Assembly (NCBI RefSeq): GCF_947495315.1
Contig: NZ_CANLYD010000016.1
Location: forward strand, 62,001 to 126,000
Source: an uncultured Aquimarina sp.
Lineage (GTDB): Bacteria > Bacteroidota > Bacteroidia > Flavobacteriales > Flavobacteriaceae
DNA: 64,000 nt
Direction of reading: 5' to 3'
Numbering within the stretch: the stretch's first letter is position 1; every line of letters begins with the position of its first letter. The notes beneath the pieces are model-generated. The model worked only from the letters and a program-made list of their open reading frames with translations. It made no database searches and was not told the origin of the DNA. Below, in pieces: positions 53,096 through 60,811 of this stretch. A program made the position numbers and the translations under genes.

Positions 53096-54038
53096 ATTGG
53101 TAAACTTTCTGTTCAAAAGATAGTAAGAAAAATCCACTAAAGATCTTTTTTGCTTTTTTAATTTCGATATCGAGTAGGGGATTATTATCCAAAAGTAAAC
53201 CGGCTAATGGATATTTTTCGGTTTCATAAACTTTTGGTATATGTTGAATCTGATTATTATTAATATGCACCATTAATAAAGATTTTAGTGTTGTGAAAAC
53301 GGCGGGGAGCTCCTTAAATTGGTTGTATCCAGCGTGTACGACCCACAATTTTTTCATATTGGTTAATTGATACGGTAATTCTTTTAATTCATTATGATCA
53401 ATGTATAAAAACCTAATTTGACTCAGCTCTCCAATAGTATTAGGTAATTTTTGTAATTCATTATGGTCAATCCACAGAGAGTAAAGTTTTGGGAGCTTTC
53501 CTAAGTAAGTATAACTAAGAGGATCATTCATAGTATTATATGATAAATTAAGATCTCTTAAATCTTGTAATTTGGTAATATTTTCAGGAAGACTGGCGAG
53601 CTTATTGTTTTTTAGATTCAAAAACTCAATGGGTAACCCCGAAATTTGTGTAATTACTTGTTGCAAATTAAGATTAGGATTATGTACTAAGGAAATTTGC
53701 TTTAGGTTGGGAAATAGCTTTATTGATGCCGGAACTTCTTTAATATCTAAACTATCTAAGATTAATACTTCAAGATTTTTATGAACTGCTAGTTTTCTGA
53801 ACGTACTATCTATATTAAGCTTGATATTATTGCTTAAGTTGATCATTTTCAGATCCTTTACACTTTCAATTGAAATTGGCAATTCTTCAAGGTCTTGATT
53901 ACTAAGATCCAGACGACTAATTTTTGAGATTTTTTCTATGTTGATCTCTTGATGAGTTGTACTATAAAATGTGGTATAGGTAGAGCAGCTACTTACTAGT
54001 AATGATATACATAAATAAAATAGTTGTTTTTTAATCAT
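53094..54038 (-). CDS. Leucine-rich-repeat lipoprotein
   Basis: About 314 residues from the ATG at 54038, which gives a lipoprotein signal with lipobox VSSC; an in-frame start at 54062 adds eight residues. About ten LRRs follow, of the LxxLxLxxNxLxxLPxxI type (e.g. LWIDHNELQKLPNTIGELS). It is probably a surface-binding protein. Its start overlaps the stop of the barrel gene upstream by 8 bases, so the two are translationally coupled. Confidence 0.82.
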   Translation of the reverse strand: MIKKQLFYLCISLLVSSCSTYTTFYSTTHQEINIEKISKISRLDLSNQDLEELPISIESVKDLKMINLSNNIKLNIDSTFRKLAVHKNLEVLILDSLDIKEVPASIKLFPNLKQISLVHNPNLNLQQVITQISGLPIEFLNLKNNKLASLPENITKLQDLRDLNLSYNTMNDPLSYTYLGKLPKLYSLWIDHNELQKLPNTIGELSQIRFLYIDHNELKELPYQLTNMKKLWVVHAGYNQFKELPAVFTTLKSLLMVHINNNQIQHIPKVYETEKYPLAGLLLDNNPLLDIEIKKAKKIFSGFFLLSFEQKVYQ

Positions 54039-54987
54039 CTGTAACGGCTTTAAGAAACGCACTTCCGCTTACTTCTAGATAGATTTTATCTTTGGTTTCT
54101 ACCAGCCAAGGAAATCTAGGATTTAACCCTAAACCATCATGTAGTATATTCTGGATGTAAGCTCCGGCTTTTTGACTATTGATCCCTAATTTAGAATATA
54201 TAGAAAAATTGTTTTCTTGATAGGTACCATACGCATATAAATTACCATAAAAAAGTTCTTTAAATGGGGGTAATGTAAACCATACGTTTTTACGCCCATC
54301 ATCTGAGTTAATTGAATTTCTTGGTGATCGACTATAATCTGGTCTAGCGGTAAATAAGTCAATTCCTATTCCCAATTTATACACCGTTTGCGGATTTGTA
54401 ATTTCCGTAAAGCCTATATCCAACGAACCGGTAACTCCATAATCTGTGCCTGAACCACTAAACAAACCTATGCTAAAATCGTTCTGAAAAACAAGATGAA
54501 TGTTATGATTAGCATTACTAAAACGCATTAATAAAGCTCCCCGTTTTAATCCATAAGATTTTAGTGATTTAGGAAGGTAATCTTTACTAAACCCAAAGCC
54601 TAACCCGTTAAACCCTCCTTTACCTTTTGGGTTAAATATAATAGAAGTATTCATGTTTGATATAGAAGAACCTAGTAAATTACTGTTTTTACCGAGTCCC
54701 GCTAGTGCAAAAAAATCATATGAATACCCTAATCCATAAGTCTTTACTGTATGTCGCTTTAGAAATTGATAAGATGCAAAAGATAATCCGCTTTCTACAG
54801 AAATATCTCCATAATTAAGAGTGCCAAAACCAAAAACACCTACTTTTAAACATTGATTTTGGTTACCTAAAGTAATTTCTGTTTTTAGCATAACACCACC
54901 ATCTGCACTAAATCGTTGTGAGTATAGAAGAGAACAACTCAAGAATACAATACAAGTAATTTTTTTTCTTAAGTTGTTTATATGCAT
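54031..54987 (-). CDS. Exported beta-rich protein, possibly toxin-23-like barrel
   Basis: A 318-residue protein with a signal peptide (ending near LLYSQR). The mature part alternates aromatic and glycine residues like a beta-barrel (KVGVFGFGTLNYGDISVESG, GLGFGFSKDYLPKSL, SGSGTDYGVTGSLDIGFTEI). The tail includes ARPDYSRSPRNSINSDDGRK. It recalls proteins annotated as polymorphic toxin type 23 in Bacteroidota, but that label needs a profile search; an ordinary outer-membrane barrel is equally possible. It is 1 base after xerD and coupled to the LRR gene. Confidence 0.5.
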   Translation of the reverse strand: MHINNLRKKITCIVFLSCSLLYSQRFSADGGVMLKTEITLGNQNQCLKVGVFGFGTLNYGDISVESGLSFASYQFLKRHTVKTYGLGYSYDFFALAGLGKNSNLLGSSISNMNTSIIFNPKGKGGFNGLGFGFSKDYLPKSLKSYGLKRGALLMRFSNANHNIHLVFQNDFSIGLFSGSGTDYGVTGSLDIGFTEITNPQTVYKLGIGIDLFTARPDYSRSPRNSINSDDGRKNVWFTLPPFKELFYGNLYAYGTYQENNFSIYSKLGINSQKAGAYIQNILHDGLGLNPRFPWLVETKDKIYLEVSGSAFLKAVTDD

Positions 54988-54988
54988 A

Positions 54989-55885
54989 TTATCTTCTGGG
55001 ATGAAATGTATTAATAACTTCAGTTAGGTGACTTCTGTCAAGATGCATATATATTTCTGTAGTAGTAATGCTTTCGTGCCCCAACATCAATTGTATGGCT
55101 CTTAGATCAGCTCCATTTTCTAATAAATGTGTAGCAAAAGAATGTCTAAACGTATGCGGACTTATGTTTTTATGAATACCTGCTTTTTCAACTAGTCTTT
55201 TTACAATAGTAAAAATCATAGCTCTGGTAAGCTGTCTTCCTCTGCGATTTAAAAACAACGTATCTTCATGTCCTTTCTTAATATCGAGGTGAATTCTTAT
55301 TTCGTTTTTATAAATATTAATATACTTCTGTGTTAGCTCTCCAATAGGAACAAATCGTTGTTTATCTCCTTTTCCTGTTACACTAATAAAACCTTCATCA
55401 AAAAAAAGATTAGAAAGTTTTAAATCGATTAATTCGCTAACTCGAAGTCCGCATCCATAAAGTGTTTCTATAATAGCTTTATTTCTTTCTCCTTCAGGTT
55501 TACTTAAATCTACATGCGCAATGATACTGTCTATTTCTTCTAGAGATAGTGTGTCTGGTAACTTCCTGCCAATTTTAGGAGCTTCTATAAGTTCCATGGG
55601 ATTGGTTTCTCTATAATCCTCGAAAATCAAATAATTGAAAAAACTTTTTAAACCAGAAATTATACGAGCCTGAGATCTGGCATTGACTAGTTTTGCAGTT
55701 TCATAAATGAACTGCTTCAACATATCTTTTTCTATCGCGATAGGAGTGGTCTTAATATCATTTTCTTCTAGATACTTAAGTAACCTTTGGATATCCAAAC
55801 TATAATTGATAATAGAATTATCAGAAAGCCCTCTTTCAATTCGTAAATAATGTTCATAATCCTTTATAGCATGACTCCATTTCAT
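54989..55885 (-). CDS. xerD: Site-specific tyrosine recombinase XerD
   Basis: A 298-residue tyrosine recombinase with an N-terminal SAM-like domain (about 1-90) and the catalytic domain with Arg in GCGLRVSELIDL, HTFRHSFATHLL (His and Arg), GHES and the Tyr nucleophile in TEIYMHLDRSHL. Length and sequence fit housekeeping XerD, which resolves chromosome dimers at dif with XerC. It is not a phage integrase; no att sites or phage genes are nearby. Confidence 0.92.
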   Translation of the reverse strand: MKWSHAIKDYEHYLRIERGLSDNSIINYSLDIQRLLKYLEENDIKTTPIAIEKDMLKQFIYETAKLVNARSQARIISGLKSFFNYLIFEDYRETNPMELIEAPKIGRKLPDTLSLEEIDSIIAHVDLSKPEGERNKAIIETLYGCGLRVSELIDLKLSNLFFDEGFISVTGKGDKQRFVPIGELTQKYINIYKNEIRIHLDIKKGHEDTLFLNRRGRQLTRAMIFTIVKRLVEKAGIHKNISPHTFRHSFATHLLENGADLRAIQLMLGHESITTTEIYMHLDRSHLTEVINTFHPRR

Positions 55886-56019
55886 TTCTCTAATATATTA
55901 AAAGATTGAATGCAATTTCATTTATTTTTAGCGAATTTACAACCCTTTTAAAATGAATCAATTATATGAATTAAGATATATAGATAAAAGTTGAAAACAA
56001 TGAATTTTATTAGTTTTTG

Positions 56020-56049
56020 TTTGTTATGTCGATAAAAATGATACTTTTG
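56020..56049 (+). promoter_or_regulatory. Promoter (TTTG-N18-TACTTTTG) of the first barrel gene
   Basis: TTTG at 56020-56023 and TACTTTTG at 56042-56049 are 18 bases apart, the same spacing as at the thr promoter. The ATG at 56085 lies 36 bases downstream. Confidence 0.6.
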
Positions 56050-56084
56050 TCGGAATTATTTGAAAAAACAAAAAAAAACAAACA

Positions 56085-56696
56085 ATGATTAAAAAACTAT
56101 TATTTTTAGTATTATTCGGAGCAGTTACTGTAAGTGCTACTGCCCAAGAAGAAAAAATCAGATTTGGTGCTAAAGCAGGTCTTAACTTATCTAACATTAC
56201 AGGTGATTTTACTGATGAACTTAGTACAAGAACGAGTTTTCATATTGGAGCTTTAGTTGAAATTCCTCTTACAGATAAGTTTGCGTTGCAACCAGAAATA
56301 ATGTATTCTGCTCAAGGAGCAAAATATGAATTTAGTGAGGTAGGATTTACTGATGAATCGACAATCAAATTAGACTACTTAAACATTCCTGTAATGGCTA
56401 AGTTTTATCCTGTAGAAGGATTGAGCATTCAGGCAGGACCACAATTAGGAGTTCTGTTATCAGCAAAAGATAAAGGAGAAGATTCTATTGGTGGTGAGTA
56501 TGAGGATGATATTAAAGACTTCATTTCTTCTGTAGACTTAGGTTTAAATTTTGGTGTTGGTTACCAGTTAGAAGCAGGTATTTTCTTCGAGGGTCGTTAT
56601 AATTTAGGGCTAACTGATGTTAATGATGTTAATACTTCAGAAGATTTTACTCAGCAAAACTCAACTATCCAATTATCAGTAGGATATAAGTTCTAA
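56085..56696 (+). CDS. PorT-like outer-membrane beta-barrel protein, paralogue 1
   Basis: A 203-residue protein with a signal peptide (ending near ATAQEE) and an eight-strand barrel pattern: RFGAKAGLNLSNITGD, FALQPEIMYSAQGAKY, KLDYLNIPVMAKFYP, LSIQAGPQLGVLLSA, GIFFEGRYNLGLTDV and a C-terminal LSVGYKF with the terminal Phe needed for outer-membrane insertion. This is the OMP_b-brl_2 family. Its tandem neighbour is of equal length and very similar. Confidence 0.9.
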   Translation: MIKKLLFLVLFGAVTVSATAQEEKIRFGAKAGLNLSNITGDFTDELSTRTSFHIGALVEIPLTDKFALQPEIMYSAQGAKYEFSEVGFTDESTIKLDYLNIPVMAKFYPVEGLSIQAGPQLGVLLSAKDKGEDSIGGEYEDDIKDFISSVDLGLNFGVGYQLEAGIFFEGRYNLGLTDVNDVNTSEDFTQQNSTIQLSVGYKF

Positions 56697-56722
56697 GAAA
56701 AATAATCTATATTTTTTATGAG

Positions 56723-56750
56723 AAGCACCTTCTAGTGAGGTGCTTTTTTT
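56723..56750 (+). terminator. Intrinsic terminator
   Basis: AAGCACCT (56723-56730) pairs with AGGTGCTT (56738-56745), followed by a T-run. It separates the two tandem barrel genes into different transcripts. Confidence 0.8.
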
Positions 56751-56867
56751 ATGTCGAATTATATAAGTAAGGGTTTGTAGTTTTTCATTTATCACTAGAA
56801 TTGAACTATTTATCCACATTATCATATCGAACGAGAACAGTTTTATCTGTTTAAATAAATCTTCTCC

Positions 56868-56875
56868 TAATTTTG
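56868..56875 (+). promoter_or_regulatory. Possible -7 element (TAATTTTG) of barrel paralogue 2
   Basis: TAATTTTG fits TAnnTTTG and lies 66 bases before the ATG at 56942. The TTTG box upstream is weak. Confidence 0.35.
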
Positions 56876-56941
56876 AAGCATTAAATAGGGCTTTGGATAG
56901 TCTAAATCAATGAATTGAATTTATTAATAAAAAAACAAAAC

Positions 56942-57553
56942 ATGGTAAAGAAGTTATTATTAGTGCTTTTTTTAGGGGTAGTTACAGTTACGAATGCTCA
57001 GGAAGAGTCAATACGGTTTGGGGCCAAAGCAGGATTGAACTTGGCAAATATTACGGGAGACCAAACTGATGAACTTAGTACAAGAACAAGCTTTCATATT
57101 GGTGCGCTTGTTGAAATACCACTCTCTGATAAGTTTGCACTTCAGCCAGAATTAATGTATTCCGCTCAAGGAGCTAAATTTGAATTTAGTGAATTTGGAT
57201 TTACTGATGAATCAACGGTTAAGTTAGATTACTTAAATATTCCTGTTATGGCTAAGTTTTATGTTGTAGAGGGGTTAAGCATTCAGGCAGGACCACAATT
57301 AGGTATTTTATTATCTGCAAAAGATGAAGGAGAAGATTCGATTGATGGAGAATATGAAGAAGATATTAAAGATTTTGTTTCTTCAATAGACTTAGGTCTA
57401 AACTTTGGCTTAGGTTATCAATTAGAAGCTGGTATCTTTTTCGAAGGTCGTTACAATTTAGGTTTGACTAATATTGATGACGATGATGAAGCGGTAAATG
57501 ATTCTAGCATTAGAAATTCTGTGATACAATTCTCTGTAGGATATAAGTTTTAA
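56942..57553 (+). CDS. PorT-like outer-membrane beta-barrel protein, paralogue 2
   Basis: 203 residues from the ATG at 56942; an in-frame TTG at 56915 would add nine residues before the signal peptide and is unlikely. Nearly every segment matches paralogue 1 (RFGAKAGLNLANITGD, LSTRTSFHIGALVEIP, LDYLNIPVMAKFY). Differences cluster in one extracellular-loop-like stretch near the end (DDDDEAVNDSSIRNS against NDVNTSEDFTQQNS). A recent tandem duplication is the simplest reading. Confidence 0.9.
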   Translation: MVKKLLLVLFLGVVTVTNAQEESIRFGAKAGLNLANITGDQTDELSTRTSFHIGALVEIPLSDKFALQPELMYSAQGAKFEFSEFGFTDESTVKLDYLNIPVMAKFYVVEGLSIQAGPQLGILLSAKDEGEDSIDGEYEEDIKDFVSSIDLGLNFGLGYQLEAGIFFEGRYNLGLTNIDDDDEAVNDSSIRNSVIQFSVGYKF

Positions 57554-57583
57554 AAGTGAGTAATATTTTGTTTGTAAAAAGAA

Positions 57584-57611
57584 AACCCATCATAATTAAT
57601 TATGATGGGTT
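57584..57611. terminator. Bidirectional terminator
   Basis: AACCCATCATAAT (57584-57596) pairs perfectly with ATTATGATGGGTT (57599-57611) around a 2-base loop, between convergent barrel genes. Confidence 0.75.
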
Positions 57612-57633
57612 CTTTACTTATTAGATAAGGATC

Positions 57634-58215
57634 TTAGAATTTGTAAACCAATCCTAAGTTGATATCATCAAGATTCACTCCGATAGAAAATAAATCAGTA
57701 GACTCATCTCCATTGAAATCAGATTTTGTTGATGAATAAGAAAGTGCTCCCCAGAAAGCTTCTAAAGCAAAGTTATCGCTAATGAAGTAGCTTACTCCAG
57801 GTCCTCCACCAATTAAAAACCCATCTGTTGTTGAATCAATTGTTCCTATTTCTGTTTTAATAGAAAGATAGTTCGCCCCAAGTTCACCAAAAATGGAAAA
57901 CTTACTAGATGGCGTAAAATAATACCTACCAAATGCACCACCCGTAAAAACGTTTGATTTCGCATCATCAGTAAATGGTATTTCTTGTTTTTGAGTAGTG
58001 TAACCTATTCTAGCACCTACTGCAATATTATCTGATACAAAGAAACCCGCTCTGGGAGTAATCTCAAATGAGTTAGACTTGGCATCACCAGTAGAAGTAG
58101 AATTGTACCCAAAAGATCCTGAGATAAAAATATCCCCTTTTGAAAATCCTCCATCTTGTGCATTGGTAAAGGCAACTGTAAATACTACAACTGCAGTTAA
58201 AAGAATTTTTTTCAT
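57634..58215 (-). CDS. Outer-membrane beta-barrel protein (different subfamily)
   Basis: A 193-residue protein with a signal peptide (ending near TNAQDG) and a barrel pattern (DIFISGSFGYNSTST, AVGARIGYTTQKQ, GGAFGRYYFTPSSKFSIFGELGANY, NLGLVYKF). It is of the OmpA-like/OMP_b-brl barrel type and only loosely like the neighbouring paralogues. Its role is unknown; it is convergent with paralogue 2. Confidence 0.85.
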   Translation of the reverse strand: MKKILLTAVVVFTVAFTNAQDGGFSKGDIFISGSFGYNSTSTGDAKSNSFEITPRAGFFVSDNIAVGARIGYTTQKQEIPFTDDAKSNVFTGGAFGRYYFTPSSKFSIFGELGANYLSIKTEIGTIDSTTDGFLIGGGPGVSYFISDNFALEAFWGALSYSSTKSDFNGDESTDLFSIGVNLDDINLGLVYKF

Positions 58216-58471
58216 GATGTTTGTTTATTTATTATTACACTCATTAGTAACTGAAATAGATGTTTTGTTACTATGCTTTTTGGAGAAATTTAAATTAAAT
58301 TCTAGGGAATTTTTACAACACACTAATAGTCAATGAATAAAAAGTGTTTTTAATGTAAGGCTTTGCTAACTTAAGATGGGAGTAATATGAAGATTTTCTT
58401 CGGAACATTTTTATATCATTGTAAAGTATAGGTTTTTTGTTTACAACTACCATTGTATAAAAAAATAAAAC

Positions 58472-58479
58472 TACTTTTG
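58472..58479 (+). promoter_or_regulatory. Possible -7 element (TACTTTTG) of barrel gene 3
   Basis: TACTTTTG fits TAnnTTTG, 21 bases before the ATG; an ATTG at 58452-58455 may serve as the upstream box with 16-base spacing. Confidence 0.4.
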
Positions 58480-58500
58480 GGTATAAACTTATAGTAAAGG

Positions 58501-59130
58501 ATGAAAAGAAATACTTTTATACTTATGATGATCTTAAGTTTTGTTTCTGTAAATGCTCAGAAACTTGATGATGAAGATCCGTTATATGCAAGAGCAGGAT
58601 TTAAAGGAGGTATTAATTATAGCAATATTTTAGGAGATGCTGATGGTACTGAAGCCAGAATAAGAATACATCTCGGAGCTGTTGTAGAATACCCTATTTC
58701 AAGTAAATTTTTTATACAAGGAGAATTACTCTATTCAGCACAAGGGTACAAAGTAGATATTGGGGGTCAGGAGCAGAAAATTAGTGTAAACTATTTTTCG
58801 TTACCTATTATAACCAAAACATATATAACAGAACGTATTAGTCTCGAAACAGGGCCACAGTTTGCTATATTGACCAACGTAGGAAATGATGACGTAGAGG
58901 ATAATGATCCTTTTTTTGATTCTTTTAATAATTTTGACATTAGTTGGGCATTTGGAGCGGGTTATAAACTAGAAAGTGGTTTATTTTTTCAGTTAAGATA
59001 TAATTTAGGTTTAACCAATATTAACGATACAAGTATTATTGATGTAACCAATAGGAATTCAGTTGCTCAATTATCAATAGGATATTTGTTTAAGACGAAA
59101 AATAATCGAAGAATCTTACGAGAACAATAA
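58501..59130 (+). CDS. PorT-like outer-membrane beta-barrel protein, paralogue 3
   Basis: A 209-residue member of the same family as paralogues 1 and 2 but more diverged: AGFKGGINYSNILGDADG, FIQGELLYSAQGYK, NYFSLPIITKTYI, ISLETGPQFAILTNV and FQLRYNLGLTNI. A signal peptide ends near VNAQKL. It has a basic tail after the last strand (FKTKNNRRILREQ), which is unusual for this family. The aroQ start follows the stop directly, so the two are co-transcribed. Confidence 0.88.
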   Translation: MKRNTFILMMILSFVSVNAQKLDDEDPLYARAGFKGGINYSNILGDADGTEARIRIHLGAVVEYPISSKFFIQGELLYSAQGYKVDIGGQEQKISVNYFSLPIITKTYITERISLETGPQFAILTNVGNDDVEDNDPFFDSFNNFDISWAFGAGYKLESGLFFQLRYNLGLTNINDTSIIDVTNRNSVAQLSIGYLFKTKNNRRILREQ

Positions 59131-59544
59131 ATGAAACTTTTAATATTAAACGGACCAAACCTTAATCTTTTGGGTAAAAGAGAGCCTGGTGTATATGGTA
59201 ATCAATCTTTTGAAGATTTTTTTTCAGAATTACAAATGAAATTTAGGGATGTAGAGCTGGGATATTTTCAATCCAATATAGAAGGTGAACTGATTACTAG
59301 AATCCAACAAGCTGATGATACTTATGATGGTGTTATTTTAAACGCGGGAGCCTATACTCATACTTCTATTGGTATTGGTGATGCGATCAAAGCAGTTACT
59401 GTTCCTGTTATCGAGGTACACATTTCTAATACATTTGGTAGAGAAGAGTTTAGACATCAATCTTATATATCTCCAAATGCCAGGGGTGTTATTCTTGGTT
59501 TCGGTTTACAGAGTTATGTATTAGCGATTCACAGTTTTTTATAG
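59131..59544 (+). CDS. aroQ: Type II 3-dehydroquinate dehydratase
   Basis: A 137-residue enzyme of the shikimate pathway that dehydrates 3-dehydroquinate. The conserved motifs are NGPNLNLLGKREPGVYG (active-site Tyr and Arg), LNAGAYTHTSIGIGDAI and EVHISNTFGREEFRHQSYISP (catalytic His). Length is slightly short of the usual 140-150. The ATG follows the stop of barrel gene 3 with no gap. Confidence 0.95.
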   Translation: MKLLILNGPNLNLLGKREPGVYGNQSFEDFFSELQMKFRDVELGYFQSNIEGELITRIQQADDTYDGVILNAGAYTHTSIGIGDAIKAVTVPVIEVHISNTFGREEFRHQSYISPNARGVILGFGLQSYVLAIHSFL

Positions 59545-59549
59545 AAAAA

Positions 59550-60275
59550 ATGCATAAAACTTATTTTAATTGGAGCAGTGGTAAGGATTCTTCGTTGGCA
59601 TTATACTATATGATGCAAAAAAAGGAATTTAAGATTTCTACCCTGTTAACTACTGTTAATAAAGATTATGGGCGTGTTTCTATGCATGGACTACGGGAAT
59701 CTTTGTTAGATGCTCAAGTAAAAAGTTTAGGCCTTCCGATACATAAAATTAAACTTCCTGCGGATGTTTCTATGGCTTCATACAATGAAGCCATGAAAAA
59801 TAATGTGAAACATTTAAAAGATCAAGGGAATACGCATTGTGTGTTTGGAGATATCTTTTTAGAAGATCTTAGACAATACAGAGAAGACCAGTTAAAAAGT
59901 ATTGGGATACAAGGCGTATTTCCACTTTGGAAACGAAATACTAAAGAATTATTATTAGAATTTATTGATCTAGGATTTAAAGCAATTACAGTATGCGTAA
60001 ATGCGAAATATCTTGATGAATCATTCTGCGGTAGGATTTTGGATACATCATTTTTAGAAGATTTACCTGAAAACGTTGATCCTTGTGGAGAAAATGGAGA
60101 ATTTCATACGTTTGTGTTTGATGGTCCGATATTCGCAAAGTCAATTAATTTTGAAATAGGAGAGAAGGTGCTCCGAAGTTATGCACCCTCCGATGATGAT
60201 GATAATTGTTTTACTGATGACAATGATCAACATTGGGACACTTCGTTTTGGTATTGCGATTTGATTCCAAACTAA
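59550..60275 (+). CDS. Dph6-type ATP-pyrophosphatase (diphthine-ammonia ligase family)
   Basis: A 241-residue PP-loop enzyme. The ATP motif SSGKDSSLALYYM lies near the N-terminus, and the family signatures VFGDIFLEDLRQYRE and GVFPLWKRNTKELL follow, with CVNAKYLDESFCGR. Eukaryotic Dph6 amidates diphthine on EF2, but bacteria lack diphthamide, so the bacterial substrate is unknown. It follows aroQ by 5 bases. Confidence 0.87.
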   Translation: MHKTYFNWSSGKDSSLALYYMMQKKEFKISTLLTTVNKDYGRVSMHGLRESLLDAQVKSLGLPIHKIKLPADVSMASYNEAMKNNVKHLKDQGNTHCVFGDIFLEDLRQYREDQLKSIGIQGVFPLWKRNTKELLLEFIDLGFKAITVCVNAKYLDESFCGRILDTSFLEDLPENVDPCGENGEFHTFVFDGPIFAKSINFEIGEKVLRSYAPSDDDDNCFTDDNDQHWDTSFWYCDLIPN

Positions 60276-60381
60276 TTCTTATACAGTGTTTTTCAAATTG
60301 AATTAGGTGTTTTCCCCCTTTTTTAAGGATATATTTTTACATACTTTTAACTACTCAAGCTTTATTCTAAAATATACTCTT

Positions 60382-60807
60382 ATGATAGAACCTATTATTT
60401 TATCCAAAACGGATGCTGCCTTAGCTAATACCTTATTTAATAATGCGTTGGTAAATGAACCGGTGACACTTATACTAGTAATTGGTGATAATGCTCAATC
60501 CAATGGAGCTGTGCAAAAAATTTCTTCTTTTATTAATTCTGATGATCATTTTTATAACGGTATAAAAGTAGTACAAGCTCCCAATATTAGTTTTATTTTA
60601 AATACTTTAAAAGGATTAAAAGTTAGTCCAAGACTAGACGATATAGACTGGAATTCTATTGATTCTTATGTACTTTTATCAATTTCCAACGTTTTTAATA
60701 ATATAGGAAATGTGGTATTAGCCTCTAAGTATGATAAACGATCAACTTATTATATAGAAAAATCAATTATGTTGGCGATGGCTTATGACCAAAATTTAAA
60801 TCCATAA
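60382..60807 (+). CDS. Hypothetical protein, first gene of an unknown pair
   Basis: About 141 residues from the ATG at 60382; longer in-frame starts upstream are less convincing. The protein is soluble-looking with alternating strands and helices (LILVIGDNAQSNGAV, VLLSISNVFNNIGNVVLA). I recognise no family. The next gene starts 4 bases after its stop, so the two form a unit. Confidence 0.6.
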   Translation: MIEPIILSKTDAALANTLFNNALVNEPVTLILVIGDNAQSNGAVQKISSFINSDDHFYNGIKVVQAPNISFILNTLKGLKVSPRLDDIDWNSIDSYVLLSISNVFNNIGNVVLASKYDKRSTYYIEKSIMLAMAYDQNLNP

Positions 60808-60811
60808 CTAT

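Noticed and set aside
54989..55885. Tyrosine recombinase as a mark of a mobile island
   Set aside because: Sequence and setting fit housekeeping XerD, and there are no att sites, tRNA target or phage genes.
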